The notes: generated from the sequence alone by a model not told the origin. A DNA stretch of 64,000 bases from Casuarina equisetifolia (GCA_028551475.1 CM052356.1:27617884-27681883), one strand, 5' to 3'; counted from the stretch's first letter, positions 13,401 through 28,588 are shown. Numbers and translations: made by a program.

Positions 13401-16400
13401 TCAAAACCTCTTTGATTTTACTCGGAGATGACCACTGAGGAGATGATACAGCAAGCTTTTCTGTCCCCATCTCCACCATGATGGTGCCGCAGCCCGCCTT
13501 CTTCTTTTGATCTGATTACCTGCATGTAAAAGAGAAAATGCCTTAACACATGCCCTTCCCAAGATTACAAAATCATAACCGCTGCATTCCAAATCCTACA
13601 AAAGTTCTGCAGAAAATCTATATTTGGAAGATACAGGAATGGACGGAGAGATCCTTACTTTTACTTCCCAAAAAGTACATTCCCCATCCTGCCTGCATAT
13701 CCGAAAATCTGGTACCAAGAGTAGGCCAGAAGTTCATTTGTATCTTAAGGACTTCGAGAACAGTTTGCACACCCGCTTTGGAGGGTAAAATGTTAACAAA
13801 ATTGCATCCAGGACTTTCGCCAAGCAACACCTTTTCCCAAGGGAGGCCAAGTCAGGCATAAATAACATTAAATCAAAAATGAAAAAGAAATTGGCCTTTC
13901 AGCATACTGTGTCATAGAACAAATTGCCCCGAACGCTGCAATTATATTACATTCCAAACGCCTAAAACTAGCACTAAAACAATTTCCTTCTATTGTCAGA
14001 GGAAACCAAGTAGATTTTTTAAACACGAAAGGTTTAGAAATCTGGACCGCCCAAGTGAAGTCATCCACTAGAACAAGTATCATAACTACTTTACGATAGG
14101 TTTTTATTTAATCTCTACTTTCACAACGTCATTTCCAAACTTGACAGACTTGCAACATTAACCGTACTATGGCTGTCGCTAAAAGGACATGGAAAATGCC
14201 CATGACCAAGCTGGCTGCCCGAACAGACACGACCCCACATTGACCAAGCTGGCTGCCATTTCCCACCCAAAGTGCACCCAAGTCCACCACATGACAAGAA
14301 CATCCATTAAGATTTATAGGCAGGGATTGCATATTGGTCGGACAATGGCATTATACATAAGACTCACGCCTACGTCTGACATATTCTGTCGTCTCATGCT
14401 ATGTACGGTTAACATTTGTGGCATGCACAGTTACCAGCTGACAATAATATAATAGGAACAAAGGCCAAACAGAAACTAGCTGCAAGTAGTATAGTTTAAA
14501 AAAGTGGTTAGGACACAGAAATATAGCACACTGGAGATATTGAAAAAGGTATTCACCTTAATCACTGCAGTTGCAGAAGAAGATATTGAACGTAGATTAT
14601 AGCTGCAACCAAGTAGATTATCCAAGTTAACTCACTAAGAAAGTCTGAGAGTAAAACCCAAGTATAAGAAAGATAGGGACAAACCCGCCCTCAAGAATAA
14701 CAAGCAACTTTCCACCAGAAAGGGCATACAACATGTGTGTCATCTGTGCATATCCCGTAGGTGTAACCTATAGAAAACAATGATCACTTTGGGATGTAAG
14801 GAACACAAAAAATTGAAACAATATAGCACTGACAAACTGAAGAATGCTAACACCTTACAAAAACCACAAAATGACAAACCATCCCTTGCTTAAGTTGAGC
14901 TGTCCTAGTAACTTTAGGCAATGAATTCTCAATTCTACATCAACAAAGGTAACAGATAAATGATAAAGGACAATGGCCTCAGTGGCATCCGTAATTCACC
15001 CTTTTGGATGCAACTTAAGCAACGAGTACAAGATGGACTGAAACATGAAAGTGGCAACCAAAAGGGTCTGGTCATGCTGCTTATCATATTGAATAATCTA
15101 AAGTATGATGACTACAAGTACAAAGATTATATTCACCAATAGGGAAATCCTTACATCACAGCATCCTAGGGGGTCACCCCTTGCAGCATCAAACCCTGCT
15201 GATATGATGGTGAAGTCGGGATCAAACTCAGAAGCTGCAAATTTGCCACTGATAACCATTAGATGAATCTGTGCTAACAACAAAGATAGAAGATCGTGCA
15301 CATTCCAAGATAAATAACAATGAACTAAAATAAATGGCAAAATGCAAAAATGAATATCCAATTAACACCTGCATCCATTGAATGTCCCACCTCCCCGGGG
15401 AAAAATGAGAACTTGTCAAAAGCATAAACAAATGTAGGAAGTCCTCAGATAATTTCACTTTCATACAGAAGAAAAATATTGCAAACATAATTGATTGTAT
15501 CAGACATTCTGCATCTTAGGCTTAAGTGAACTACACAAAAAAAATAAAATATAAATAAAGACTAGCAACTGAGATCAAAAACTATAATAGACATAGGAAA
15601 GGCAAACTGATTGAATATCAAATTTACAATCCTAAGCACTTGTGGAAACCCGCCAGCCAAAAAATTAAATATATATGGCAGCGGATAGAAAACACTAGTT
15701 GCAGGCCTCAATCTTGCGTCCAGACTTCTTTAAAATCCAAGAGATGCAAGGATGGGCTGAAGAGCATCACCAATAATTCCGCAAAGCCACTATCAAGGAC
15801 TATCCGCAAATCATTAACAATTTTGTTCCATCACAAACAAACTTTCTTCTTCACTCCAAGGGAGCATTTATTTAAATACTGAAGGCCAATAGTCTTCAAG
15901 CCAGCACTAACCCCATTGTAACATAGTTCTCCAGATAACAAGTGCGTGTGTAGAGGGAAAAAAAGAGAAGAAGCAATTAGGTAATAACCTATAGGGAGTA
16001 CAATGTGCTGAAAGGCAAAAATATAATCATTGTCACCAACTCCCCCACGACTCCATGGAATATTCACACAATATCCTTCCGCCCCCTCAGTACCAACCTG
16101 AAATGGTGAAAATATTGTCTATGAGGATTAGCTATTTGTTCAAATAGCTACTGAAAGCACAATGATAAAATCAATGATACAAAACTGTAGCTATAAAAAA
16201 TTAGCAGGGAATTGTAAAGCTGGACAAAACAAAGGACCAACTGCATTTGGGAGGCAAAGGAATGAAATACAAAATTCTGATACAAGCCACAAGTTCCAGA
16301 GAAGAACTCAGTTGATTTATTGCTGAAAATAAGGTCTTCAGCTATCTTGTAACCCAAAGAATTTGTCACAATACATGAACACTACTTCAAAAATTGTTGC

Positions 16401-19400
16401 TTGCTATGAATCCATACCAAGAGTTACTCCATTTTACATACATAAGTGTCCTGGGAACTCTAACTACATACATAATCAACTGAAGTATATTAAATATAAG
16501 AAAAAATTTATTCACAGATATGTACTACAGATTATACAATGCCCAGATAACTTTGCAGGTATTTGAAGCTAGGGAATCTTCAGAAGTTAACCAAGATACA
16601 GATAGTTGCACTTATCCTCACTGTCTATCCAACTTGCCAATACAGCAAGAACATCTATTATTTCAAAAGAAACCACTCCCCTTCTGTTGATGTCAACATG
16701 CCCACATAACCAACAGATTGATCCAAATCAGATTAAAGTAGAATTTAAGTAAAAAATTGCTCTCAGATACCAGTAATACTGAGCATGCATGTTAAAGAGT
16801 TAGAAATGCATGTACTCATTAAGAAAAAATGAGTGATACCAGTATATGGTACGTTTGTTGTTCCTCCCTCCTAAAACAGACACCATCTTTATAAAAAATT
16901 GTATACAGAAAGTCATCTGGCTATGCTCACCAGCACAAGATGCTTACTTGCAGGAAAAATTTAAACAATCAAGTACCTCATGGGCAGCACCAGTCCCAGG
17001 ATAGAACTTCCCTCCCTCATGCCTGTGCAGTGATATATACAAGACCTACAAAGTTGACCCATCTCATCAGACCTAAAACGTAATTAATAAATTATCTGCA
17101 CAAACACACCTGAAATACTCCAACAAACTACTTCAACAGAAGTATTATAGAAGTGCTAAAACTTAGAATGTATTTTTTTGTCCCACTATCGTAGCGCTGG
17201 GAATTGTTTTTGTTAACACATATCTGTACTTCTCTAACATGGACGGGAGTTATTGACCAAACAAAATTTTCCTAATAGATAAAACGCATGAAAGCCAATT
17301 GGCTTACACTTCAACCAACTACATAACTGGGACATCACCAACAATCTACCACAACCTCCAAAAAGTCATTTGACTGTAAAAATCTTGTGTATTAAAAAGT
17401 TGAAAGTGCATAGTGAGATGAAATTCAATTATGACAAAGCTCACCGATTTGTTCTGGTTAAATATTTCTTGTGTACCATTTCCATGGTGAACATCCTACA
17501 CAGATTTTAAAAAAAAAAAAAAATCAGATTGTACATAATTTCATAGCACTACCAAATTCAACACCATTAACAGGTATGTATTTGAAATATGGTTATGTAG
17601 AAAACATGAGAAAAAAAGGTGTTGTGAATACCCTACCCAATCAACAATAAGCACTTTCTTAGCCCCTGCAGCCAGAGCAGCGAATGCAGCAACAGCTGCA
17701 TTATTATGGAGACAAAATCCCATGGCCTGTCTTACACCAGCATGATGACCAGGAGGCCGAACCTGACTCACAGAAAAATAAAAAACTTAGAAGTGTTTCC
17801 AACAGTTCCTTCAGTGACACCTAAAATAGCCCCAAGCTTAAGTTACAGATTCTTCATACCAGGGCAAAACCATTTTTCGCATGCCCAGAAAAAATTTCTG
17901 TTGCAAGATCAGCACACAGACCTGCTGCAAGCCTAGCAGCATGCGCCGAATGCTCATTGGCATACGTGTCAGGAGTAAAATAACTGCAACCAAATGTAAA
18001 ATTCAACCAAAAGCCAACTTTCTGTCAAGATCTCTCAGCTTGCAGCAAGTAAAATGCTATGGGCTTTGATGTGTTTTATTCTGGATGTTTTCCTTGGAGG
18101 GGGGATGGGGAAGGAAGATTACTAATTTAAGGAATTTTTAATATTTGTGGTCATAGGTATCACAAAAGGTTTGAATCTAGGGTTTCGTTTCACTTGCGAT
18201 TTCTTATCTACATCCTATTCTAACTAAAAGTCACTTTCCTTATATATTGCCGAAAATGGCTTCTGCGATGCATAAATTTGTGCTTCATACACAAGGATCA
18301 TAACATATTTTGTCTTTATATTAGCACACTCAATCATCATAGAGCAAGTGAACTAAACCAGACATAAAAATCTAAACCTTGAGAACATTGCTGATTACCA
18401 ACAGTAAAAGAGTGTTCATGTGGCACAAACGAAAAAAAATGAACAAAACCAGAAGCGAAACAGTGTGACAGAGAATTGAAAGCCAAGGGATTAACATACC
18501 TAGAGAGAATATGGCTTGTAAGGTCAACAGTTTCAATATGCTCCAAGGAGTGGACCTTTAATTCCAAAATGTCAAACCGATAACTAAAAGGAATCAGAGT
18601 TATTTCATAAACTAAAAGACAATTTTTATGTTTCATTTCAAAGTAACATAGATGAGTTGGTTATTGTTAAGTATGTTTCTTATGACTCTCATGGAAGTGC
18701 AAAAGGGGTCTCTCAAGTCAGCTCAAATCATAAAACCTTAAACATTCCATGAATTCAAGATCACACAAAACAATTTTTCATTTGTACCACGAGTTTCAAG
18801 ACAACACTTCCAATAAACAACCCCAAAAAAAAGACACTAATATCACTGTCAAGCGGACAGTAACTTGATCCAACACATCTCCTATATAATTAGATGTTAC
18901 TTACCATCTGAAGTTCTTCTTTCGTAATCTCTCTTGCAGAAATTGGATAGCATCTTCCAGGAAATATACCTTAACAAGTGAACAATGGCCATCAGCGATC
19001 AATCCAATGAAGGAAGGGGTAATAAGCATTCTAACTTACTAACAGTCACTTTAATAAAGTTTCATAACTATCAAATATCAACTTAAAATGCTACTTTAAT
19101 AAGAAGCTTTGTAGAAAATAAAATACCAGCAGTAGCAAGGCTAGCAGCAATTGCTTGAAGTCGATCTGGTCTTTCTGGATGTGGATGTGACTTCATTTCA
19201 ACCTACTCTAGCATAGCAAAGACCCAAAGAAAATTTCATTGAGCAAATTAAAATTCCACATGAGCAGTAATTAGCAGCCTTTTGACTTGCAATACCTACT
19301 CAGAAATTATTTGAATGATATATAAGCTGAAATTACAAGAGAACGATAATGTTTGAAGTTATTCTAATTAAAAAGATAAGGTTCGGAAACACAGGAATTT

Positions 19401-22400
19401 GAGAAGTTCTAAGAACCTCTATTTTTTTGTTTTTCTATCATAGCTTTAAGGAAACATGATTTTCCTACTGCCAACAAAAAGGGAAAAAAAGGAAAGTAAA
19501 CAAAGACTTCCCAGCCAGGTATTCTGACAAACCCAGAGAAATACCCCAAATTAGCTTGATGATAACAACATCTTGAATGTTAACATCTAACATACAGTTG
19601 AATTATGGGAGAAGTACCCAAATCTGTACTAATGCCTTGCTTCTACACCATATTACCAATTACAGAGAACCATTTCTATCCTTAAGCTCATACATCCATC
19701 CAACACAGCTCATACCATTGTTGCACAAAAGATTGGAGAATATCATCACCAGAAACAATCAATTGTTTATAGTAGCATGATGCGTAATTATTCTTAATCC
19801 CAAATTTTACATTTCCTAGTGGCTTCAAATCATGCCAGTTGTTCACTCTTGATTAAAAGTGCCTAAGTCAACCAATAATCAGAACATGACACGTTGGGAA
19901 AAACCTTTAATCATATGGCACTCACTGGATATTCTTCCAAAATTTGACATTTCCCTCAATTCTATGACCAGAAGTTACCTTTGTCAAAAAGGAAGTAGGG
20001 AGAATTTTGGACAAGTAGCCTGAAAGTGGAATGGGAGGAAAGGGGAACACATTCGTCCATTTCACTCCTCTATTCTAGGTACATAATAAATCCCTTATAG
20101 TTCCTCAAACTGCTATGAAAAGCTCCTAGGTTTCACTTTGATAGAGTATTTGAAGAAAAGGGTTTAAATTTTAGGATTTAATTAAATATAAAACAGGAGA
20201 CGTACAACTTCTATACATGAAATTCTGGACTATTTTAAACCTTTCCAATATGTGGATTGCAAATGAATATAAATGATAAGATGTACTCTCAAATTCATAA
20301 CACGTGATTCTATTGGAGCAAAATCCACAGATCTCACATGAATCATGCTATCCAAAATTACTACTGGGCCACTTTTACTGACATTTAATTCCCCATTTCT
20401 AATACTTAACAATGATCCGTATGCAGGAAAATGCCTAATGTAATGTAGGCTCTATGGTTTCTCCCAGAGCACTGTAAATTACACAAAACAGAAGTTGAAC
20501 TGGCTATAAACATTCACACAAAAGAGCTATATATATATATATATGTAGTCAGAGACTGGACAGAGATCGAAAAAAAAATTCCATAAACTATGCAATGCAA
20601 AAGAATCTATCAGATAAGAGTTCAACCATTTCATATTCAGATACCTTAAGATTGAAGGATATAAAGGCATAATAAAGCACGTATGATTCTGAAGCAAAAG
20701 CAAACAGAGTGGAAAAAAATAATAAATTTTATGTACAAAGAAAACCCAAACAAAATAAAGATGTTAAAGAAGATATGTAGAAAAGCAGTGCCTACTTCCG
20801 AGTGAAGCAACATCCTCTCATCAAAACCTACAGCTGTGGAACCACTCGAAGTTCGAATTTGGGAGCCCCAGACTACACAGAAGACAAAATAATTACAGCC
20901 GAACCAAAAATGTTGTGATAGATAATAACATACTCCATCACAATTAAAAGCAAGAATAACCAGGAAATAAATTAAATTACTAAGACTAGAATGCAGCCCA
21001 AGATTATTATTGAATACAAAACTCAATAGCTTCAGCTACAATGTAGGAAGCAAATAGTAAATTTTAAAAAAAATATCAAGACAGGGAAAGAACTCATTCA
21101 ATTGCATATGTAAGAGAGAGTTGTTCAGCAAGTCAACAAGACTAGAGTGCAGCTCAATATTGTTGTTGAATACAAAACTTAATGGCTTCAGCTACAATGT
21201 AGGAAGCAAATAGTAAATGTTAAAAAAATATTAAGAAAGGGAAACGACTCATTCAATTGCATATGTAAGAGAGAGTTTTTCAGCAAGTCAGCAACTTGTA
21301 TAGTCACTTCGCTTGATAGAAGATTATATTACAGACCACAAGAAGACTAAAGGAGTGCAAAATCTACGAATTGGTACGAACAGAATCTTCTCAATTGGGA
21401 AGTGATCACTTGGACCAGCAACTTAAATAGGCGAACATAAAATACCTTCTAAAGAACGGCAGGGCAGCAGCTAAAACAATGTAAGAGAAGAAAACAGTAA
21501 ATTTTTGTCACTGCAATAGGAGAAAGAGACCAACTCATTGGTACGACAATATCTTGACATACAATGGTGAAAAATGCATGCCTAGACGTGAGATTATATG
21601 GACAATGAGATTCAGAGTCCAGAATTTTCATGAATATCAGAGGTTTTTCTAGATGCAGCATTTAACACTGAAATTTGATCCTCAATTCTGCGAAGTTCAG
21701 ATGCCTTAACAATTTATTTTCTGGTTCACCATCCTTAACATACAAGTAACCACCCAAACAAATACAAAATAAGAAACGCTAAACCAGCATGATTCTGATC
21801 ATAGATAGATAAGGCCACATACAAGAACACCATAAAGTCGTCACAAAGTCAGCACAAATTTGAGTGCATTGAATTACTTCTAAGAATCCAATGACATTAA
21901 TGCCAAAATTTGTACAAGGAAATAGCCTCGCGCATAAGATTTCTCACGAAAAAGCATTTGCAAGTCAAGGGTAGTAAACATATCAAACAAACTAGAGCCA
22001 ATAATTGTATGCACCTCCGTCTCCTTTTACTTCAGATTCAACTTCTATAGGGCCTCCATCTGGTAGAAAGGGAGACGCAAAAAACCCATGTCTTAGAATC
22101 CCCGATTCTTTATGTTCCCCGCAGACCTGCACCGAAGAGATAACAAACCCATTTATAACCAGTATAAAAGCAGTATTAAAATGAGAAATCATATGTCCAA
22201 AATCTCTTTTTTCAAGTATGATTAGGTAATGTCGCTCACTATCCAAAAGTAGTTCTCTATGTAGCGCGGGAACCGAAAAAAAAAATCAAAAATCAAAACC
22301 CCGATGTCTTTGACTAAGAAGAGAAAGTTGACAACTTTGATCTTCAGCCGCAAACAAAAAGTTAAAAGAAAATTAACGAAGTTAACAAAAACGTCCAGAA

Positions 22401-22913
22401 AGAAGTATAGAAGCACAAACGTACATCACAATGGGTAACGTCATCAAGGTTAACCATGGTACAGTTGGTGCAGAACCACTTCACAGTTTCTACATACTCC
22501 TGGGCGGGCTCCCAGTCACTGTCGTCGTCGTCATCTTCGTCAAACATGCTTTGGTTGCTAAACATATCCTGGAAAGTCATTTCCTTTAGCTGCTTTGCCT
22601 TTTTCTGCATTGCCATTTGACAAGTGTGTGATCAATCACCATCATAATAAGTAAAAGACAACCATAACTTTCTTGAATCCTCACGTCTTCCACTTACGCG
22701 AACAACACCGGTAACTTCCCCACCATTTTCATCGGAATGAGTTCTAACACTGTCGTCTTCAGACCCAAGGTTCCTACTTCTTCCTTTAAGGGCTTGATCT
22801 TGGGATTGGTCACTTTCTTTCCGAAGATTCTTCTCAGCCTCCCCATTCGCTAATCGACTCATTTGAAGTGTTTCAGTTGCCATGTTCGGTTGAGAGCTCA
22901 CTTGGAGAACCAT
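13401..22913 (-). CDS. HDA15: Histone deacetylase 15 (RanBP2 zinc finger plus HDAC domain)
   Basis: Coding exons, 5' to 3': 22698-22913, 22425-22604, 22015-22126, 20796-20872, 19127-19202, 18905-18969, 18500-18555, 17860-17983, 17637-17762, 17445-17495, 16977-17045, 15989-16097, 15155-15234, 14685-14767, 14557-14602, 13659-13830, 13401-13519. They join to 586 residues. A RanBP2-type zinc finger uses C117, C120, C131 and C134 (WFCTNC, then HCDVC). The deacetylase domain runs from about 180 to 540. It shows RPPGHHAG (H308, H309), DVHHGNGTQ (D345, H347), [10 protein letters not shown] (D436) and EGGYNLR (Y476), so the zinc site and catalytic Tyr are intact. An acidic [11 protein letters not shown] run precedes the finger. 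Among plant HDACs the N-terminal RanBP2 finger marks HDA15, a nuclear RPD3/HDA1-family repressor known in Arabidopsis to work with PIF3 on chlorophyll genes. Confidence 0.96.
20983..21292. repeat. 155-bp tandem duplication in an HDA15 intron
   Basis: Two head-to-tail copies with period 155, at about 20983-21137 and 21138-21292. Both contain GCTTCAGCTACAATGTAGG and CATTCAATTGCATATGTAAG, and differ at scattered positions. The pair lies just upstream, in transcription order, of the HDA15 exon at 20796-20872. It appears to be a local duplication with no coding content. Confidence 0.9.
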
Positions 22914-23290
22914 TCCTTCATCCTTAACATCCCAACCGTCAGTAAATACTGTTCAAGAATGGAGAGAAAACCTCAAGAACATATCAAGAACCGCATAACA
23001 ATGCAAGCCAAACTACAAAGAGAACAAGAAAGAAAAAGCAAGGGACGGCAAAACCCTAAGTACAAAATAAATAGGAGCATTTCCGGAAAAACACAAGTTA
23101 GCCATAGAGCTAAGGGGAAAATGCGAAATGAAACGTAAAACGTTTTGCGAGGAATTTGCTTGACGAAGGTGAAGGAGGGACGATGAAGACCTTACCTGGG
23201 GTTAGGGCAATCGGGAACTGTAGCTTCCGACGCTCACAGGGAGGAGAAGACTGAGATCGCAATTCGCAAGCAAACAAAAAAAAATTACTT
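22914..23290 (-). promoter_or_regulatory. HDA15 leader: 5' UTR exon, intron and proximal promoter
   Basis: Read on the minus strand, a leader exon without ATG ends CCCCAG before GTAAGG (exon end 23196). A pyrimidine-rich acceptor (CTTGAACAG) opens the next exon at 22948. Between that and the HDA15 ATG at 22913 lies an earlier ATG that gives a 10-codon [13 protein letters not shown], overlapping the main start in another frame. The transcription start is not defined. Confidence 0.6.
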
Positions 23291-26200
23291 CTTGCGCATG
23301 CGCCCCTCCACTTTTTGGGTATTTGTAGTTGCTCGCCGGCTCTATTTTGTCGCGTTCTGACATTTTCATTTACAATTCTTAAAATACAAACAAAACTAAT
23401 ACATGAGTTTAAACGTATTTAATAATAGATTCTTCAAACTTCAAATAAATTTTTTTCTATTAATTATTTTTTATTACATTTTATTTTTTAAAGGGTGGGG
23501 GTGAGGGTTTTTGTGGGTTTATTTGAAAAAAAAGGTGTCTCAATCCTTTACTGTTCAAATAATGATCCCTTCGAGTGTTATCAAATTGCAAGTGTTTCAA
23601 TAATTTTTATTAGATTATTAATGGGATTTTGGCTACATAATCATATGAAATCACTTGAAGATGTGTATTAATTTGGTATGAGAAACAATAAAATTAAACG
23701 TATAAAGAATAAACAGCTCACTAGATATAAGTTAGAAGTTAATTTATGAGATGTCAATTTTATGATGTAACATTTATTAATTTGGCAACTAGATGATGAA
23801 ATAATTTTTTTGATATTTTAAATGTAAAAATTGAAAATATATTCTTTGAGATGATGAGAATAGTAATGATTCATATAATATATAATTTAAGTTATACTAA
23901 TGTTATTTTGTTTATATTTTGAGATTCAATCTTTGTAATTGTCCTCATAATGTGTGTTATCATGATTTACGTATATTTAACTTTAAAACTATTAGTACAT
24001 AAACAATCTTCAGTTTTACAACATAGTTGAAATAGGACAATGTCACTTATCAAAAGGAAATTATTAAACTATTGTATGAATTAAGTATATTACATTGTTA
24101 ATGTTAGATATTTAGGCAATCATGAAAAGAGATTGAATGGAGGATTTTGGAAACTTAATTAATTTTTTTATTGAAAATTTTTTGTGGGCATGCTTAGAAA
24201 AAAAAAACATTTTGGTTATGTATTTCAACTCAATCACCAACAATAATAATGATATGCTTAAAAGAGTACACAAATAATAGAGAGAAAATTACACAACAGT
24301 TTGAGTGTTTTAATTCAAGCAATTTTGGCATTTATGTCAACTTTTTTATAAATTAATTAACTTAAAAATTTAGTTATTTAATAAGCGACACAAATAATTA
24401 CGAGAGATTCTTTTAATTTATAACTTAGCTTTTTAAGTAGAGACCTACGATAATAGATACTTATGGCCTTTTGAGTACACAACCCCAAAGACCCCAAATT
24501 CCTAGAATTTTACCAATCATACCTTAAAAAAAAATTTCCTTTTTGATTGGTCGTAATTCATTTTTTTTTTTTTACACAAAATTTAAGCATTGAGCATTAT
24601 AGTGTCTCTTGCACCAATATATAATACATAGATAATGATTATGAGCAAAGTATATAGTATAATCAATGTTAGGATTGATGAGGTTTAAATAGGATTAGTT
24701 TTGGGTTATTCGAAACTTGGTTCCCTTTTTTGCTTTAGTCAAGCAGTAGTTATATTTGCTGTCCTATGAAGTTTGTTTTGCTTGTATTGTTTACAGAGTC
24801 CATGGGTTTGCTAAATCACAAATATAAAAGGACAAAATTGCAAACAACATTAGTGGTTCGGCCCAAGGCTTTCTACTTTACACTTTCTTCCGTGAGCTTT
24901 TCTTTTAAAACGACGACGAATTACTCTGGGTCAATCCAAAACTTGCGTTTTGCTCTGGGCTTTCTTCGCCAGGCCTCTTCTTGCTTTTTGCACCTTTTCC
25001 TTGCGTTTTTGCTTTTCTTTTGACACCGTTTCTTCTATTTACGGCTTTTACTCAGTTGTGCCTCAAAAGCTTTAATGGTTTTTCTTCAATAGATTTTTCA
25101 AACTTTGTAGCTATAGTGATGAATCGAATTCGACAAAATAAATCTAAAAGCGTTTTTTCAGTGGTTCAACCACAAAATATTTCACAAAGAATAGGTATAA
25201 CGATGAACCAAACTCACAAAATAAATCTAGACATAATCAAATATTTTTCTTTTGTATTCCTTGTCATTATCAAAAAATGTAACATATCATTCTTGTATTA
25301 GCAATCTCTCTATTTTTATGGTGGCCAAAATCATGTAAGGATTTACTATCAATGCTAGGTTGTGAGTAAAATAAACATGATATTTTTTTGAAAAAGAAAA
25401 AGAAAAAGAAAACATTTATGAATAAGATTGGAAGACATATAACTTCTATCTTTTCATAGATACAATGACTTTTATAGTGTTAAGGTATGTCATTATACTT
25501 TTATATTTTAATATTTATTAATATAATTTATCTTTCTAAAAAAAGAAAAAGAAAAAACATATGTTGTGTTTGGTTTCATCATTATCAACAAACAATTTTT
25601 TTTGGTGAATTTTCATATATTTATATATGTCATGATATTATTTTACAAATAGTTTGAAACAAATATTTATTACCTAAGCTTACAAATTGCTTTTGAAAAT
25701 TCCAAAACTCTTGCAAATATTTGTCATTAGTTGCATTTCTACCTCTCTACTTAATAAGGTATTATTCCTCACATCCTTCTTAATCTTTGCAACAATGATA
25801 TACTTATGTCACTGAATGTTCTTCACTTTCAAACAAGTAAATAATGACTTTCTTAGAGATTATTTTGCTATCCATATTAAGTAGAAATTATTACGGGGTG
25901 TATGTCAATTTGATGATGGATGCTTTTTTATTGCATAAGCGTGAAGTACAATCACAATTGATATTATTTTTCACAATTTTGTATATCTAGATTTTCTCTC
26001 TCACTCTCTTTTTTCTTTCACAAAAAAAAAATACTTTCCATTTAAAAAAACAAGTATAGGATCAAAGGAAATACATATGAAATAGAATAAGAGAAGTTTG
26101 AAAAGTTTTCAGAGGTAAATTTTTAATAGAAAGAAGAACACGTTAAAAAGAAATAATTTGACCTTCAACTTTAGAGATGTTGGATAAAACAAAAGAGAGA

Positions 26201-28567
26201 GTGACATAGGAGTTTTTGAGAATATTAGTGTCCATTGCTTTATAGTGGTACCTTTTTAATTCATGAAAAAAGAAAAGAGAATGCGTGGTCTTTATCGGAT
26301 TTCCTGTAAATAATTTTGATGAAATTTATAAGGTTTTAACAATGTTCGAAAATTCAATATCAATACGGTGGCCCCCATAATTTCAGTTAGTTGCTTGACG
26401 ATGAAAATAAATCATTGTTTAAAATTTAACATCAGTTTGCTAACTATTAAATTAGTTTAATAGGGAAAAGTGAACTTTCAGTATTATTAAATTATAGATA
26501 TTATAAGCTTTTGCAGTATTCTTAAGTATTGACATGGGTCATAATTTTGGTTAGGCTTTGAAAGTTTGTGGATGTGAATACATTGAATTTATTTATCTAA
26601 ACCTTTGCAAAACCATTCAACTGTTCTCAAATATAAAATAGATGTGGCAAAAAATGTGTTTGAGAAAGTAGACGCATGTGATTATACGTTATTACCTCTT
26701 GGAGCATCATAATATGTATTGAAAATGATTATGATGTGATAGAAAATGGAGAGTCCAACTAAAATCTTGCAATTATGATGCACTTGATGCTATATGTAAC
26801 AATAGTGCCCTCATGGAGTTGTGTTGACTTTGTGATTGTGATAGACATAGTTTGATAGTGAAAAGGGTTGGCTTTTCTTGTGTTATAGGTGGGAATTACA
26901 TTGATGAGATGTTAACATAAAGTCCTAGAAAAAAAAAAAAGAACTTCGACCTTCCGTAACATACCATAGGCAAAGGCTTGATACTTAGAACTTGGCCCTA
27001 ATATGGGGACAACAGGAGTTAGATCCTCTAGCTTATTTTGGAGAAGTCTTACTCCTTTTTTTTTTTCCTTCCCTTGGGAAAGCATTTGTAAGTTGTTTTA
27101 AAAATTTCAGATGATAGCTTTGTTAAGATATTAATTAATGACTGCAATTCATTACATATTATCACCTTGAACTTTTAGAATAACTAAAACTTTACCGGAT
27201 ATCAAAGTAATGGTCGGAATTTGAATTCCAAGTTTGCAATTCATTTGATATTTCGCTTGTTGAATACTATTTTTTGAAAAAGTATATTAATTAGATAATG
27301 TTATGGTTACTTATTATCAATTAATTTATGACGAAGCGTATTCAATAATTTTGATTATAATAATTTTAAATATTTCACTATTGAAGCTAAAAAGAAAGAT
27401 TATATCATAAAAATTTATTGTCTTAAACAAGATGACTGTAGTTTGGCTTTTCGAATGTATCACTCTTACATGTTAGGATCTATCATAAAAAAAATAAAAA
27501 ACTGTTTAAAACCGTAAAACACTAACTATAATGAGAAAAAATGAACGAAAATCCAAGAAGACGTATATGGGTCACTATATAAAATATGTATATACTATTA
27601 AGTTAACGGCTAAACATTTTAGAGAATACATTACTTAGTACTGAGATACCAACGTCCTAAGCTCACTATTTTTACTTCTTCTTTTTTTTTTCACGCACCT
27701 ACCCAAACCTACAACCTCTTGACTAAGCTCACCATTGATTAAATGTTGTCGGTATCAACGATTCAAAAAAATTTTTGAAAGGGAAGCAAGAGGGAATATT
27801 GGTGAGAGTTTAGTGGTATAGAAGGCCTATTAGCATCTGTTAACAGCCAAACTCTCAATTTCAACGCAAAACTTTTCATCCGTCTTTGTCTATTACTTGG
27901 CCCTTTTGGTCCATTTCGGGGACAAGGTCGAGTTAACTGTATCAGATTAGCTTAATTGAATGACGTTTTCTTGTTTATCATACAAAACAATCAAGTCCTT
28001 TCAATCCCTGCCCTTAGCTGGGTATGCAACAATTCAGTCATCACGGGAGTTAAGTAAGTTATCCATATATGAACTTATGCAAGCACAAAACTCGGATCAT
28101 GTAGTTCCAATCCCAAACCGAATCCCACGTGAGAAACAGAGCTTTGGGACCAAAAACAAACAGGATAAAAAGCACTGGCACATACTGACAATTCCAGAGA
28201 ACTGACCCTCCACAACGACTCGTGTTCAGTATGTCTTTTGATAAAAGCAACAGCTCCCAAACCCGCCCATGCATTTTAGATTTTGCCCAGCGACTGGTCA
28301 CTGTGAAATCTAAGCTGTATGGGAGGGTTGAGGACCTGTGGTTTTGTTTTATTGAGCTGTAACCTGTGTGCTCATTGGGAGGTTGGTTAAGTTTATTAGG
28401 AAGAAAAGACATGAGTTGAAAACTTGGCTGAAACTGGATTCGAAGAGATTAGATTTCCTTCCCATCCCTGGCCATTCCAGAAGCACTCCTTGTAACACCG
28501 AGGCAGCAAGAACATGTGCTTCAAAGTAATTCTTGCGCAGAAAAAGAGAGAAACTCTTCTTGAAAGT

Positions 28568-28588
28568 TATATATATATATATATATAT
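28568..28588. repeat. (AT)n microsatellite
   Basis: About 10 alternating AT units in the large intergenic region, 110 bases before a GA repeat. Confidence 0.9.

Noticed and set aside
28059-28412. 117-codon minus-strand open frame near a CACGTG site
   Set aside because: The composition is not protein-like and the family is unknown; kept only as intergenic sequence.
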